From: Platerodrilus igneus
Lineage: Eukaryota > Arthropoda > Insecta > Coleoptera > Lycidae
Assembly (NCBI GenBank): GCA_036346225.1
Contig: JARFIW010001491.1
Span: forward strand, 4,526,001 to 4,590,000
Reading direction: 5' to 3'
Length of the DNA: 64,000 nt
Below, one piece after another: positions 25,109-36,780 of the stretch. Each line of letters opens with the position of its first letter. The first letter of the stretch is position 1. Under the pieces are notes generated by a model. It made no database searches and was not told the origin of the DNA. It saw only the letters and a program-made list of their open reading frames with translations. A program made the position numbers and the translations under genes.

Positions 25109-25344
25109 TTCACATGAATCCTTTTGTCCATTTGCATATCCTGCACACAAAAAGGAATCTAGTATAATTTTGTTATGACCAGCTGTTCTAAACATTTCTT
25201 GACAGACTTGATTCTCCATAATTGGCACTTGAACCTCTTGCAGAATGGAAGGAACTCCTCCTGAGTACCTGAGGCGCCCCCATCCGGTAACCGTCGCAAG
25301 TCGTCCAGTGAAGTCTTCTCCTTCCCTTGGTAGACATATTGGCA
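25109..25344 (-). CDS. flz: Serine protease filzig, third visible coding exon
   Basis: The minus-strand exon of 236 nt runs from a TATTTTAG acceptor (exon starts 25344, phase 1) to a GAA|GTAAGTAC donor (exon ends 25109, phase 0). It encodes the middle of the S1 protease domain: PICLPREGEDFTGRLATVTG, then WGRLRYSGGVPSILQEV, ENQVCQEMF and FLCAGYANGQKDSCE. The Asp in KDSCE (codon 25120-25118) is the S1 specificity residue, predicting cleavage after Arg/Lys. The conserved cysteines fit the standard trypsin disulfides. The join from the previous exon (ATA G|TG CCA) restores HIVPICLP. It is intact. Confidence 0.95.
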
Positions 25345-25609
25345 CTAAAATAGATGTGCAGAACAGAATAAAGATTATTAAAATAATGAATCATGTTTAG
25401 AGTCTTAATATAATTGTACATAAAATTTTTTTTACAAAATCGTTAAAAATTAAATAAAAGTTACTAAAAATCAGATGTAACAATTTTTTGAGATATCAAC
25501 AATTTACTAAATCAATTATATAATGTAGATAACTTTTGCTTATTTTAGTTGTCAAATTTTGCTTATTTTCTATACAACCGACAATCCTGGCAGGTGGTAT
25601 TAATCAATA

Positions 25610-25906
25610 GGCTGCTCCGTGGCGTAGTAGGTATGCGTGTGACTACTACGCCTAAGGTCTCCGGTTCGAATCCCGACACGGCCCACTTGAAAAATGTTAG
25701 GCGAGCATTTTTCACAAAAATACGCCCTTGTTCGGATGAAAGGTAAAATGTAGGTCCTGTGTGTGTGTGTTGTCACGCACGTTAAATATCCCTACCTTGC
25801 TTAAAACAGCAAGGATTTGGCAAAATTCAAAATTTTTAAGGTAAAAAAAAGTCGCTTCCTGGCCAATGTAGTACCTTCGGGTGGAGCATTGGAAAATCAC
25901 ATGTAA
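25610..25906 (+). mobile_element. tRNA-derived SINE, copy 4 (best preserved)
   Basis: It is flanked by a perfect 14-bp duplication, ggtattaatcaata, at 25596-25609 and 25907-25920. The head has pol III A box TGGCGTAGTAGG (25620-25631) and B box GGTTCGAATCC (25663-25673), spaced as in tRNA genes. The body then runs to ccttcgggtggagcattgg near the end. There is no coding capacity; mobilisation would depend on a LINE partner. Confidence 0.92.
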
Positions 25907-26303
25907 GGTATTAATCAATACAGGGAGTTTGTAAAAGAACTCCTTGATTAAAAAAATCATAATTAAGGAACGAAACAAGTAATAAACTTTCGGTATTTGA
26001 ACTTGAGTTCAGTATATTGTCAAGATTGTTTTGCTAATATTCGATCGCAGTGCGAGTTATGTATCCCTCAATCTTTATACGTATTATAAAATTGAATCTA
26101 ATAGGAAATTATTAGAAATCATTAAGAAATTATTAAGTCAAGTACAACAATGTAATCCAAAGATAATTAATAAAGGTTATTAACAATTCATGAGAACGGA
26201 TGCAATACAATGTATCCCAGACGATAGTGACACTGCAGGTGGCAGGTCACAGACGGTTAAGATACCGTGATTACCTAGAAAGTAAGATTGTAACAATGTA
26301 ACA

Positions 26304-26601
26304 TTACATGTGATTTTCCAATGCTCCACCCGAAGGTACTACATTGGCCAGGAAGCGAGTTTTTTTTTTACCTGGAAAATTTGGAATTTTGCCGAACCCT
26401 TGCTGTTCCAAGCAAGGTAGGGATCTTTAACGTGCGTGACAACACCCACACACGGGACCTCCATTTTACCTCTCATCCGAACGAGGGTGTATTTTTGTGA
26501 AAAATGCTCGCCTAACATTTTTCAAGCGGACCGTGTCGGGATTCGAACCCGGGACCTTGGGCGCAGTAGTCACACACATACCACTACGCCACGGAGCCGC
26601 C
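26304..26601 (-). mobile_element. tRNA-derived SINE, copy 5
   Basis: A minus-strand full copy inside the Gypsy 5' LTR, bounded by a perfect 16-bp duplication ttgtaacaatgtaaca at 26288-26303 and 26602-26617. The B box ggattcgaaccc is seen on the plus strand near 26540. Together with copy 4 it forms an inverted SINE pair 400 bp apart. Confidence 0.92.
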
Positions 26602-26689
26602 TTGTAACAATGTAACAATGAATAGTATTAAGAATAAGCAGACATGAGCTGTGCAAGTTCCCACAGAATTGTGAGGGGCAGGGCCAATA

Positions 26690-26735
26690 TAAATACCCCG
26701 GGAGCCCCAAAAGCAGGCAGTCAGTCTGAGTATTA
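26690..26735 (+). promoter_or_regulatory. Gypsy LTR core promoter (TATA + Inr)
   Basis: TATAAATA at about 26691 is followed about 35 nt later by cagtcagtct, fitting an arthropod TATA-Inr (TCAGT) core promoter inside the LTR. Spacing is judged by eye. Confidence 0.55.
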
Positions 26736-27043
26736 CAGCTTTAGCATTGTTGTTACCTAGGCTATTCGCTCTAATATTAGTTCAATTAATCATTTTAATT
26801 TCGACGTAAATTTAAAATCAAATGACATATTTGTAGCGATGCATAATTTGATGAGAGATGATACAATATTCTCACATGGGAGAATTTTGGCAATGCAAGA
26901 AAATAATGAATGGATACGAAATATAAGAGTTTTATAAATCAGTTTGTCAAAATTCCATAAATAATTTCTGTTTAAGTAAATAAATTGTTACCAAGTTTTG
27001 GAAACGTTTTTAGAAAGACCGCTCTCAAGGCCCAAAATGTAAC

Positions 27044-28802
27044 TGGCGCAGTCATACGAATGTCAAAAGGTCACTAAAGCACCCAAATTCGAAGAACTGT
27101 TGGTCTGGAATTTCAATTTTAAATTTGGCATAACCAAACAAAGTTGGAAGAAGTACAAGCGTCGACCGAATCTAGCTAAACAAACAAACCTTAGAAGAGA
27201 TACAAGCATCTATCGAATCAGAACCAAACCAACGTGGACAACGTACAAAAATCGGCAGAGTCCATGAAATCGACGAAGAAATTAATGTAAGTACATTTCC
27301 TTAAAAAACAGTTGATTTTTGACAAACTATATTTAATATTTGCTAGTAATAGAAATTTTTATTATTATATGTATGTACAGATTTATTATTAATTTATTAT
27401 TGCAATTTTATGCCATTTGTACGAAAATAATTAGTTGTCCATTACGAAAAATTATTTTCAAATTTTATTTTAATAGACTTGATTTTAAAAGAGACTTAAA
27501 ACAAGAGAATTTTTACGCAACTATTAGTACAGACAATTATTACGAATTAAAATAATACGAAACATAACTGACGTGAGAATTATTAATTAAAAAGCAAAAA
27601 CGAATTTAAAATACCAAAAATAGAACGCAATAAATTTTACCATTCTCATCACCGAAAGCAAATTATTCAAAAACCCAACCTTCAGCGCAACATATTATCC
27701 GAAGTAAGCAACTGCAGAAACATCTTTCAATTTAATAAATAAAATTAACTCATTATTAATTAAAACAAGCGTGCAAAATTAATAGGGCAATCCTCAAATA
27801 GATTACGACCGGAAACTCGTATCAGTGAATAAAACATCATTCTCCCATCACAACGCTATAAAGTTATTTCAGTACGAAAATCTAATTATAATGAAGCAAG
27901 TACTGAAAGATTCATTCAAAAACGCATCGCGATTTATAAAAGGTTGTAATTAAATATTTTTCAGTGCAGAGGTATCTAAATATAACGAAACAATTATTAA
28001 ACGTGACATTGTATGATTAAAATACTCCAGCAATTAGCTAGGTATATGATTGTAGAAAAGACGCATTTAAATTATCACAGACTGACTAAAACCTTTCAGA
28101 AAACTAGCGTAACTTAATAAAGTATAATTGTATGTATCTGATTAAACAAAAGCATTACGTAATTCATCTAAATTTACCACGGGACTGAAATAAAATCTCT
28201 AGTAGACAAAGTAACTTTGTAATTAAATTACAAAGGCAACATTAAACAAAGCAATCGACTGAATACTAGTAAACTCTATATTTAGACTCAAGGCAACAAG
28301 ACAATACAGTTGACAGACAAACATCTTATACGCTTATAAATTACAACACCCACGGTTAGGAGATAATCATAACAGACTTGATTAATCAGCTGAATGAAGA
28401 TAAAATAAAATCATAACTGACGCAACGAAACATACGAGTACTACGTAACTATTCCAACAAATTATTTATTCACATCGAAACCTTTCAGAAAGTAAAACTT
28501 ACAACAAAATTAACATCCGCGAAGTATAAATAAACGAATTCAAAGCTACAGCAATTAAGCAGATCTTTTCAAGCACAAATCCCTCAATTCAAATTACAGC
28601 ACCGTATAACTAAGTACAAAGACAAACAACTCAATTCTTCGTATAACCTAAAACGACTCAAGCTAAAAATAAAAAATAACCCAACACACTTTAAGCCGGA
28701 AACTAACAACTAAACTAAAGAGTGACAATACAAGCCGCGGAATAAATCTCAATTTTTACAAAAATGGAAATTAATTAAAAGCGAAAACTACCCTTAACAA
28801 CC
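27044..28802 (+). other. Gypsy 5' leader
   Basis: About 1.75 kb of A-rich sequence without a significant open frame, between the primer-binding site and gag. Confidence 0.55.
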
Positions 28803-29763
28803 ATGAGTTCAGATATGAAGATTTATCTTAAAACCATCCCCACTTTTAACGGAGACCAATCTCTCCTTGGTAATTTCATTACTGCGTGTAAAATATTTTT
28901 GAAAACCTTCTACAAATCCGGAGATAACGATAGAAATATATTATCCTTACACCTGATAATAAGTAAACTGACCGGACGGGCACTAACGCTAATAGCAAGC
29001 CGAGATGACTTAGAATAATGGGAAGACTTTAAACGCTTAATAATAGCATATTTTGGCAATCAACGTAACCTAAAATGTCTAATCCGCGACCTAATAAACC
29101 TTAGAATGGAAAATAACCAATCCCGTACCAATTCTGAATGAAATGCCAAGATATAAGAAGTTTAATCTTAATAAAATTAAAAATTGAAGAACCCGATCAA
29201 AGTATCTCACTTTTAAAGACAAAAATGTATAACGAAATGGCACTAAACACTTACATAAACGCATTACCAGAACGACTATCAGATAAAGTCAGATTCCAAC
29301 GTCCCTAGAATTAAGGAAAGAAGCCATAAACATGATAATAGAAGAAGAAAATGTAATATATTAACGCAACAGACTATACAACCCCAGCGCAAATAAAAGT
29401 TATTCACCAATAAAAACTATACAAACCGCGAGACAAACAATCTCCCAACAAAAATTCATACCATTCAATGCACAAACAAATCAACCGCGAAGTAATAACT
29501 CAAATTTTAGTAATACGAATTTTAATAATCACTTTAAACAATTTCCAAAACCAACTTTTAATTCAAATTTTATGAAACCCACATTTCAACCAAGATTCAA
29601 CCAAAGCATAAACCAACAAAGACCAGCATTTAACATAAACCATATTAGAAATACACCAATGAATAATAATAATAACAACAACCCTAATAGCTATTACAAA
29701 CCAACGCCCATGGATACTTCATCTGGTAACACCAGACAAAATACAAAAATAACGCACATCTGA
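28803..29763 (+). pseudogene. Gypsy gag, broken
   Basis: The start at 28803 (MSSDMKIYLKTIPTFNGDQS) leads into a gag-like helical region LHLIISKLTGRALTLI, broken by a stop after LASRDDLE (about 29018). The C-terminal portion at 29572-29763 is Asn/Gln/Pro-rich (FNQSINQQRPAFNINH), usual for Gypsy gag tails without zinc knuckles. Frameshifts occur between the two parts. Confidence 0.65.
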
Positions 29764-30009
29764 CCAAGTCACAATCACAAACGCAACTTTACATCGGAAG
29801 AACTATTTCATCAAGAAGTAGAAAAATTTGACAATGACCAGAATAATTACATTCATCCCAGTACGGACGATGAATCAAACCATTTAGACAATACGAACGT
29901 GACGAACCATGCGAAAACTACGGCGAGGACGACGAAGAAAACGCGTGCTCAAATTTTCAGATAGACCAGTTTATAAACGACCAAACTTAATAAATTTAAA
30001 TGATATCAA

Positions 30010-31465
30010 TCACCTAGTACTATACCGTACATAGAAATACCCCATGCCGAACTAAAACTATTAATCGATACCGGATCAAAAACATTAATTAGCCCCCGGA
30101 CCGTAAAAAACACTATTTAGATTATGTACAAAGCGAACAATTGAAAATAAAAACAGCCCATCAAACGACATTACACCAATTCGTAGCTAATATACCCTTA
30201 GCTAGAACATTCAATGTTAAGATGAAACAAATATTGTATTTCGAATTCAACGATAAATATGACGGACTAATAGGAATGGACCCTCTAAGAAAATTAGGAG
30301 CCAACATTGATATAAAGAACCGTTTATTAAGGACGAAACACGGACAAATCCCCATTAAATTTCAAAATACCCAAACCGAACAAAAATACACGATAGAACC
30401 CCGAACAGAAAAGAAGATAAAAATCCCAGCAAATACAAAAAATAACGTAGGAATAATAAATCACATAACATTTCAACAAGGAGTAGAAACCCCAACCTCA
30501 TTAGTATAAATAAAAGACAATTATGTCACTACGACGATTTTATACTCAAATGACTACCCCGTGAAACTATCATTAACAAATCCAATTAAAGTAAAATAAT
30601 TAAATTTTAACGAGATGGAAATAGATGAAAATTTAGAAGACCATTACATTCCTATAGAATACGACAAAATGTTAAGAGAAAATTTAAATAACATTCGCTT
30701 TAATGCTAACATCAACCAAGAAGAGCAGAGAGCAATTAAAAATTTATGTTTTGAATACCGTGACATATTCCATTGTGAAGGAATACCCCTAACATTCACT
30801 AATACAGTTCAATACAACATCGAACTAACGGATAACAAACCGATCTTTACAAAAGCGTACAGACTACCCCAGACAAGCCAGGAGGAAGCTGACAGACAAG
30901 TAGCAGACTAATTAGAACAGGATATCATACAACACTCCAACTCATCATGGAGCAGTCCAGTATTAATAGTATCCAAGAAGTTAGCACCTCAGGCAAGAGA
31001 AAATATCAAATGGTAATAGATTACAGAGAATTAAACGAAAAAACGGTAGATGACAAATATCCATTACCCAATATTACCGAAATTTTAGACAAACTAGGTA
31101 AATGTCAATATTTATCAATATTAGACCTTGCCTCAGGATATCATCAAGTAGAAATGAATTAGGAAGATACATCGAAAACAGCATTTAGCACACCTAGAGG
31201 ACATTACGAATATAAACGAATGTCATTTGGACTAAAAAACGCACCCGCTACTTTTCAGAGTCATGGGCAATATACTACGAGGAATACACAACAAGAAATG
31301 CCTTGTATACCTAGACGTAGACGAAATTATAGTTTATTCAACATCATTAGTAGAACATATAGAAAGATTAAGAGAAGTATTAGATAGATTAAGAAAGGTA
31401 CATTTTAAAGTACAACTAGATAAGAGCGAATTTTTATAGAAAGAAGTATCATTCTTAGGACACGT
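30010..31465 (+). pseudogene. Gypsy pol: protease and RT, broken and truncated
   Basis: Protease remnant LLIDTGSKTLISP near 30060, then YDGLIGMDPLRKLGANIDI (30260-30320). RT: FHCEGIPLTF and FTKAYRLPQTSQEE (30770-30890), QMVIDYRELNEKTVDD and KYPLPNITEILD (about 31010-31095), SILDLASGYHQVEMN (about 31160), [13 protein letters not shown] (31220-31258) and a mutated catalytic box [11 protein letters not shown] (normally YLDD). The frame ends at EVSFLGHV, where the sequence switches to LTR. Stops and frameshifts are numerous. Confidence 0.8.
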
Positions 31466-31573
31466 TTTAAAAAAGACCGCTTCCAAGGCCCGAAACGTAA
31501 CATGCCTTGGAGCGAGCGTGGTGGGGGAAGAGTGCTACTGCTTCCGCCGGCCGGCAGTTGCCACTCACCAGTC

Positions 31574-32132
31574 ATGGCTACGCCACAGCAGAAAGCTCAG
31601 TGTGTGATTTGGTTTATTCAATCGAGTTCAGTGATTACAGTACAGCGTAATTATCGACGTGAATATGGCGGTGATAATCGGTATAATCACTTTCGGGAAA
31701 CAGGGTAGTGTCTTAAAATTATGCCACCGGGTAGAAGAGAAATGCTTAAACTATAGGTTTTCCCACAGATTGATGATATCGAACTAGAAAAGGGACGGAT
31801 TGTCTTCCAACAAGACGGCGCACCATCTCACTATAGCAACCGTGTCCGTGATGCGTTGAACTTGCGATCCCTGACAGGTGGATTGGTAGACGTGGACCGA
31901 TTGCTTGGCCACCAAGGGCCCCAGATCTGACTTCACTAGATTTCCTTTTTGGGGACATGTAAAAAACATTGTTTATTCCGAGAAGAGCCGTGACATTGCT
32001 CATTTGAGGGAGATGATTGTTGCAGCTGTAGCATCTGTTACGCCTGATATGCTGCTGAATACCTGGGAAGAAACTGATTATCGTTTACACGTGGCCAGGG
32101 CAACAAATGGTGCACATATAGAACTTTATTAG
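31574..32132 (+). pseudogene. DUF4817-type transposase, internally deleted
   Basis: The N-terminus at 31574 (MATPQQKAQCVIWFIQSSSV, then ITVQRNYRREYG) is a DUF4817 helix-turn-helix as found in insect TIR transposons. The middle is missing. The C-terminal part from about 31760 keeps GRIVFQQDGAPSHYSNRVRD (a catalytic Asp motif) and PDLTSLDFLFWGHVKNIVY (the last Asp motif), ending at 32132. Two frameshifts and the deletion rule out activity. Confidence 0.78.
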
Positions 32133-32253
32133 GTGTCAATAAAAACTTGAGAAGGTACTCTTTAATACTATGTAGGTTTAATGACTATTATTTTAACTTT
32201 ACTGAGTACAAATAAATCTTTAAATCAAGGAGTTGTTTTATAAACTCCGTGTA

Positions 32254-32467
32254 TATTAGTGATGTTTATTTTGCAGATGGCAGCAATGTTAATTAGTTGA
32301 AAAAGATGTAAAGAATTAGTCAAATTATCTTATTCTTAATGAGATAAATAAATATGGTTATTATCAATCTAAATTATTTAGGCCAATCTGAAAACTTATG
32401 TCTACAAGCTCAGATGTGGGGTTAATAAACGGTTATTTTACCGATTTCCTATTATGTATTTTTTTTA
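32254..32467. other. Short spacer
   Basis: AT-rich intronic sequence between the TIR transposon and a Gypsy gag fragment; nothing recognised. Confidence 0.4.
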
Positions 32468-33034
32468 ATGAAGTCAGGAAATAGCAAACTCAACCTAGAA
32501 CGACGATTTATGTTATATTTGGAAATGAACGGAATTAACGCAAAATTATTTGAATCGTTCGTGCAAAGAACTGTGAACGGTAATGAAGATAATTGCAAAA
32601 CTAATCAAAATGCCAATACCGAGCGTGATGGTTTCGCAAAGAGAGGTAATTATGATCTCTTTGAAATCGCTAAACTGACGGAGATTGATTTAATGCTTAT
32701 TGAACAGAACGTTCACTTGTTTGATGTGATCCAAGCCAATCAGCGACAAAGTGCTAGTGTAAAATTCTGCTCGCCCAGAACGACCAACGAAGTGCAAAAC
32801 TTCAACGTAAGCCCGATTTAACAAAAACTATTAGAAGGTTTTTGAGGTGACAATGATTTGGAACAGGCTAGTAGTTGGCCGCAGAATTTAAAAAGAAGAG
32901 CCACTTTACATTCGTGACCTGATGCATTTATTTTCCAAACTGCGCAAAGCCATTTATTTGGTGCGGCAAAGCACTGGTTGCATTCCCGTTCAAGTGAAAT
33001 TACACACTGGGAATCCTTTGAAGTAGCGTTTATC
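32468..33034 (+). pseudogene. Gypsy-type gag fragment, cut by hAT
   Basis: The frame 32468-32821 carries a long N-terminal region. Beyond a frameshift it becomes NLKRRATLHS, FQTAQSHLFGAAKHWLHSRS and SEITHWESFEVAF, a pattern of Gypsy gag (retrotransposon gag) proteins. The gag is cut at 33034 exactly where a hAT terminal repeat begins. It comes from a different Gypsy lineage from the one at 26-31.5 kb. Confidence 0.6.
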
Positions 33035-35820
33035 CAGTGGCGTAACTACACCTACGCCAGCCCCCGCAATGCGGGGGCCCCGAGTGCAAGGAGGCCAAAA
33101 CGATAAAAAGGTCAATTTCTTCACTTCAACGTAGCCAAATTTGGCGGGCAAAGAATGGTCAAGAAAAAAGTTGCAGATAATTTATATTCAGAAGTCAAGT
33201 TAACGATCGGTTTTCCTGATGTTATTATTACTAAGAACTGCCGACATGCAAAGACAAGGAATAATAAGTAAAATAAACAATGAACAATGAACGCCACCTC
33301 TACCCTGCATCTTCTCTTTCTACCTGTCCTGTTTTATTTTCTAAGGGTTAATAAACCGGTGAAAAAGATTGTAAACTTTAATAACAAAAGTGTCTATTGG
33401 TCTTAAGTGATACACTGCATAATGTGGTAAAACGTTATTAAACGACCTATAGGGTTAGTTTGGTTTATGGGGTTTTAAACAAGAATTAAATAGCTATTGC
33501 CTGTACAGGTACAGATTCACAGGTAACCTGTTAAATTTCGATTTCTAAAAGTATTAATAGTAGAGAGAAATTGATTAGCTGGTTGCTAGTCTAGTTAGTT
33601 GGTTGCATTAGCTGCACTGTACAACCGAAAGAAATTGAAAGCATTTCAGTGCGTTTTTCTCAAAATTACTGTGTTGATCTTACAGGAGGTCTTTCATATT
33701 GAATCGTAAGTATTTATATAACTAATTTTATTAAACTACTATTGATTCGATCATAGTTTACTTCCCATAGAGCAGTACATACAAATAAATTTTTAAACGT
33801 TTAATTTAAATTTATTTAATTTTTCTAATTAAAGCACTGTATGTATATGTGTTATGTAATTTCCAAAAGCTATTAAATAATAATTACTCATTTAATTACC
33901 TTTTAACTAATTTCATTAAAAATTACAAATTATCCCATACAATGAGCTCCACAAGCGTTGCCGCAAAAACGAAAAAGAAAACTATTGGAAGAATCACAGA
34001 GCAAGTTTCCAAAAATAAGTTCCTTTTTCACTTCTAAAGGGTCCATAACTCAAGGTCAAGAACAGCGTATGGAAGAAATTGGGCTTTCGTTCGTAGCATA
34101 TATTAGTTACGCTTCAGACGGACAGCAGTCACCAATAATTTCAAAACACCTCACCTAGGGCGCAAGTACATAGTGACAATTGCGAAAGAAATTTGGAACT
34201 CGACAACATTACAAATACGGAGGTAAATGTGAGTAGTGGTTTTTTACTTAGTGAACCAGCTTTGGATCTGACGAAAGAATATCCTACCGAGTTTGTGCAT
34301 TTTTTAAAAATTAAATGTTTTACAACATGACAAGTAGAACAGAAGTAATTAGTTACGGATTGTGTGGACCAAGTGGTAAAGTATCTAAAGATAGTAAAAA
34401 TAAACGTTTTTCTGTTGATTATTATAACCTAGTAAATGCAAGTGAAAATAAAAACAATGGCTTAAACTTACCACACAAATCAAATCGCTGGTTGTGTTAT
34501 TCTAATTTAAAAAATAGTGCTTACTGTCCAAATGTTGGTTGTTTGCTTCAGTAAGGTCAATGAGTAATTGGCAAGGTTTGTCGAAACAAATTAAAGAGTA
34601 ATGCTTGCGCAATTCCATTTAACTAGTTATTTTATTTATATGTGGAAAAAATTATACCGTAGATAAAAAAATACTCTACTATTAAAGCAAAACACGGAGT
34701 TTTGGAAAAATATTTTAGAGATACTTTTCAACATTAGTTTAACACTATCCCAGCGCATGTTGTCACTTCGAGAACACAGAGAAAGTTGTTCAGATTCAAA
34801 GGACAGTTACAATGGTAATTTCTTAAGTTTACTTCAGCAACTATGATCCAATATTACAAAAAGTGCTTGGACGACTTAAAGAATCAATTAAATATCTTTC
34901 CCCAAAAATTCAAAACGACGTTATTAATACTTTAAGCACGCATATGAAAAATACTTTATTAGATAAAATTATATCCTTTTCTCTCAATCATCATGGACAC
35001 CACACAAGATATAACTAAGACTGATCAAATTTAACAAAAATTATAAGATGTATTGATTTTAAAAAGATAGCCAGAGAGAGGTAACCAAAATAGACATTTG
35101 TGAAACGTTTGTGGGATTAATAAAAGTAGAGTCTCAGTTTGCAGAAGGATTATGTAATACTATATTAAGCAATTTATCCAACATGCAATTAGATATAAAT
35201 AAATGTAGGAGGCATGGCTTATGAGCGGCATTTATTTTAATGTGCAAAAACAGAATAAAAACGTAAAACCTACAGCTATATATACACACTGTAGCGCCCA
35301 TAACTCACATCTAGTCATATATGACGCCATTATAGGTATAAAAGAAATTGAATTTTTTTTCAACTTTTAGAAACCATACATACATTTTTTGCTAATAGTA
35401 TAATAAGATAGGATTTGGTTTCTGTTTTTAAAGAAAGTATGATGCAATTGAAACGATTTAATCTTACACGTTGGGCCGACAGATTAAAATCTTTAACTGC
35501 CATAAGATTTGGGTATATTACTAATGTTTCAATAAAATTATTCTGACATGTAAAAACAAATGAACAAAATTACGCAAAACAAATATTAACCAGCATGAAA
35601 AATTTTGGTTTTGTCTTTTTTAATTGTGTTTTTAAGTCAAAGAGAAAAAGGCGAATGTTAATCAGATACCCCTTTTAATTAAAAAACTACAACATTTTTC
35701 AAGGTAAAAAGAAAAAACTATTCCAACATTGAGGAGGAAGCAGAGAAAGTTGCAGGACCATGGAATATTAAGCTGGAATTTGTAAAAAAGGGCAAGCAAA
35801 AATAAAAAAGCATTCTAAAC
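33035..35820 (+). mobile_element. hAT transposon (ZMYM-like), left part, decayed
   Basis: The left end cagtggcgtaactac at about 33035 is the inverse of the right end at 1069-1084. A GC-rich palindrome, ccccgcaatgcgggg, lies just inside (about 33063-33077). Transposase pieces are a Lys-rich N-terminus with SKFPKISSFFTS (about 33995-34035), TTF-type zinc-finger region RWLCYSNLKNSAYC (34495-34535), and very degraded core motifs to about 35560. The last segment (35650-35815) repeats positions 1-165. No right end is found, so the copy is truncated there. Confidence 0.72.
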
Positions 35821-35829
35821 AAACCTGCA

Positions 35830-36526
35830 CCTTCAAGAAGTTGTAAAATACTAAAACGGGTAGAATGGTGTGCGTGTTTTAGTGAGCTATAGAGTGTAAC
35901 TGTAGGTTTAACTAAATTAGTGGGGTCTTTAGTGAAGGCCCAGACTAAGACAGGTCCCCGAAAGAAAGCAGCAGCTCTTTAAGTACATAAAGTGGCAGAT
36001 ACTGTGTGGGTTGGTATGACACTCTAAGGCATACTACTGTGATGAGGAAGTTAACGGGAAACCATCACATTATTTCTCAAATACACACGTACTGAAAATG
36101 TTTTAAAGTTATGGCATTTTCTGGTATAAAAGATTCCGGAGATAAAATAGTACTACATTCAAATCTCCGGAAAGGGACTACTTTGGAATATGTGATCGAC
36201 AAGTTTAAAAGAAGAGCAAGTAACATTTTGTTAGTCGTAGTGTGGAATTTCAGAACCATGAAGCAAGTAGGTAAGTTAGAGAATCTGAAAAATGAAATGC
36301 ATAGGTAAACTTTAGACATGGTAGAAATGAACGAAATTCTGTGGCCAGAGGTGGGAGATTTTTGGAGTGGAGACCTTAGGGTAAATCATACAGGATCAGA
36401 AAAAGGCAGTTCAGGCGTGAGAATAGTCATGCAGAACAGGATAAGACACTGTGTAGAAAATTACTTACAAAAGAACGAAAAAGTACTCATGGTTAGATTA
36501 AAATTGAAACAGGTAAATACAGTAAT
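35830..36526 (+). pseudogene. RTE LINE, 5' half, left of the BEL insertion
   Basis: Endonuclease N-terminal region: VVWNFRTMKQVGKLENLKNE (36235-36295), WPEVGDFWSGDLRVNHTGSE (36340-36400) and GVRIVMQNRIRHCVENYLQ (36412-36470), ending VLMVRLKLKQVNTVI at the BEL insertion. The same frame resumes at 42905 with YREEDIEAIYKDIEDV. A frameshift after 36308 is present. The upstream 35830-36100 may be its 5' UTR. Confidence 0.8.
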
Positions 36527-36780
36527 TGTTACAGCTAGAAACTGTACTTTATTGCATTGTATCTTATTATTGTAAAAGAAGGTAAATTTAGTTTCATACC
36601 TGCATAAGGGTTGGGGTAAACGGGGAACAACGCTCTCTCTTTCCTCAAGTAGTGTTAAGCAGAACGCGATGGTAACAGCATCTCGTTGTGGAGATGCCAT
36701 TGTATACAGTTAAAGTAATAAATAAAAAATTTTCCTTAAAATTGCCTTTTATTGCTAAAGGTCGCTAAGATAATACTACA
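36527..36780 (+). repeat. BEL/Pao 5' LTR
   Basis: 254 bp, from tgttacagc to atactaca, preceded by the target duplication gtaat (36522-36526). It differs from the 3' LTR by about four substitutions and two 2-bp indels by eye. Confidence 0.93.

Larger units (their letters stand above)
26050..31501 (+). mobile_element. Gypsy-type LTR retrotransposon, internally deleted
   Basis: The 5' LTR (start uncertain, about 26050-26150; contains a SINE) ends near 27043, followed by a primer-binding site tggcgcagt at 27044. An A-rich leader, gag and pol remnants follow. Pol ends abruptly in RT at about 31465 and is joined to the last ~36 bp of an LTR (agaccgcttccaaggcccgaa to cgtaac at 31501), which matches the 5' LTR end at 27014-27043. 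Integrase and nearly all of the 3' LTR are missing. Confidence 0.8.
25921..32251 (+). mobile_element. TIR transposon (DUF4817-type) split by a Gypsy element
   Basis: The left end cagggagtttgtaaaag at 25921 and the inverted right end, which reads cacggagtttataaaac on the minus strand from 32251, are both bordered by TA. They match over about 30 bp with a few mismatches, including a shared inner actccttgatt. The only transposase remnant of this family lies at 31574-32132. A Gypsy element from about 26.05 to 31.50 kb separates the two halves. The pairing of these ends is inference from their similarity. Confidence 0.6.

Noticed and set aside
25610..25685. Possible tRNA gene
   Set aside because: A and B boxes are present, but the acceptor stem does not close well and the sequence continues as a SINE body with a target-site duplication.
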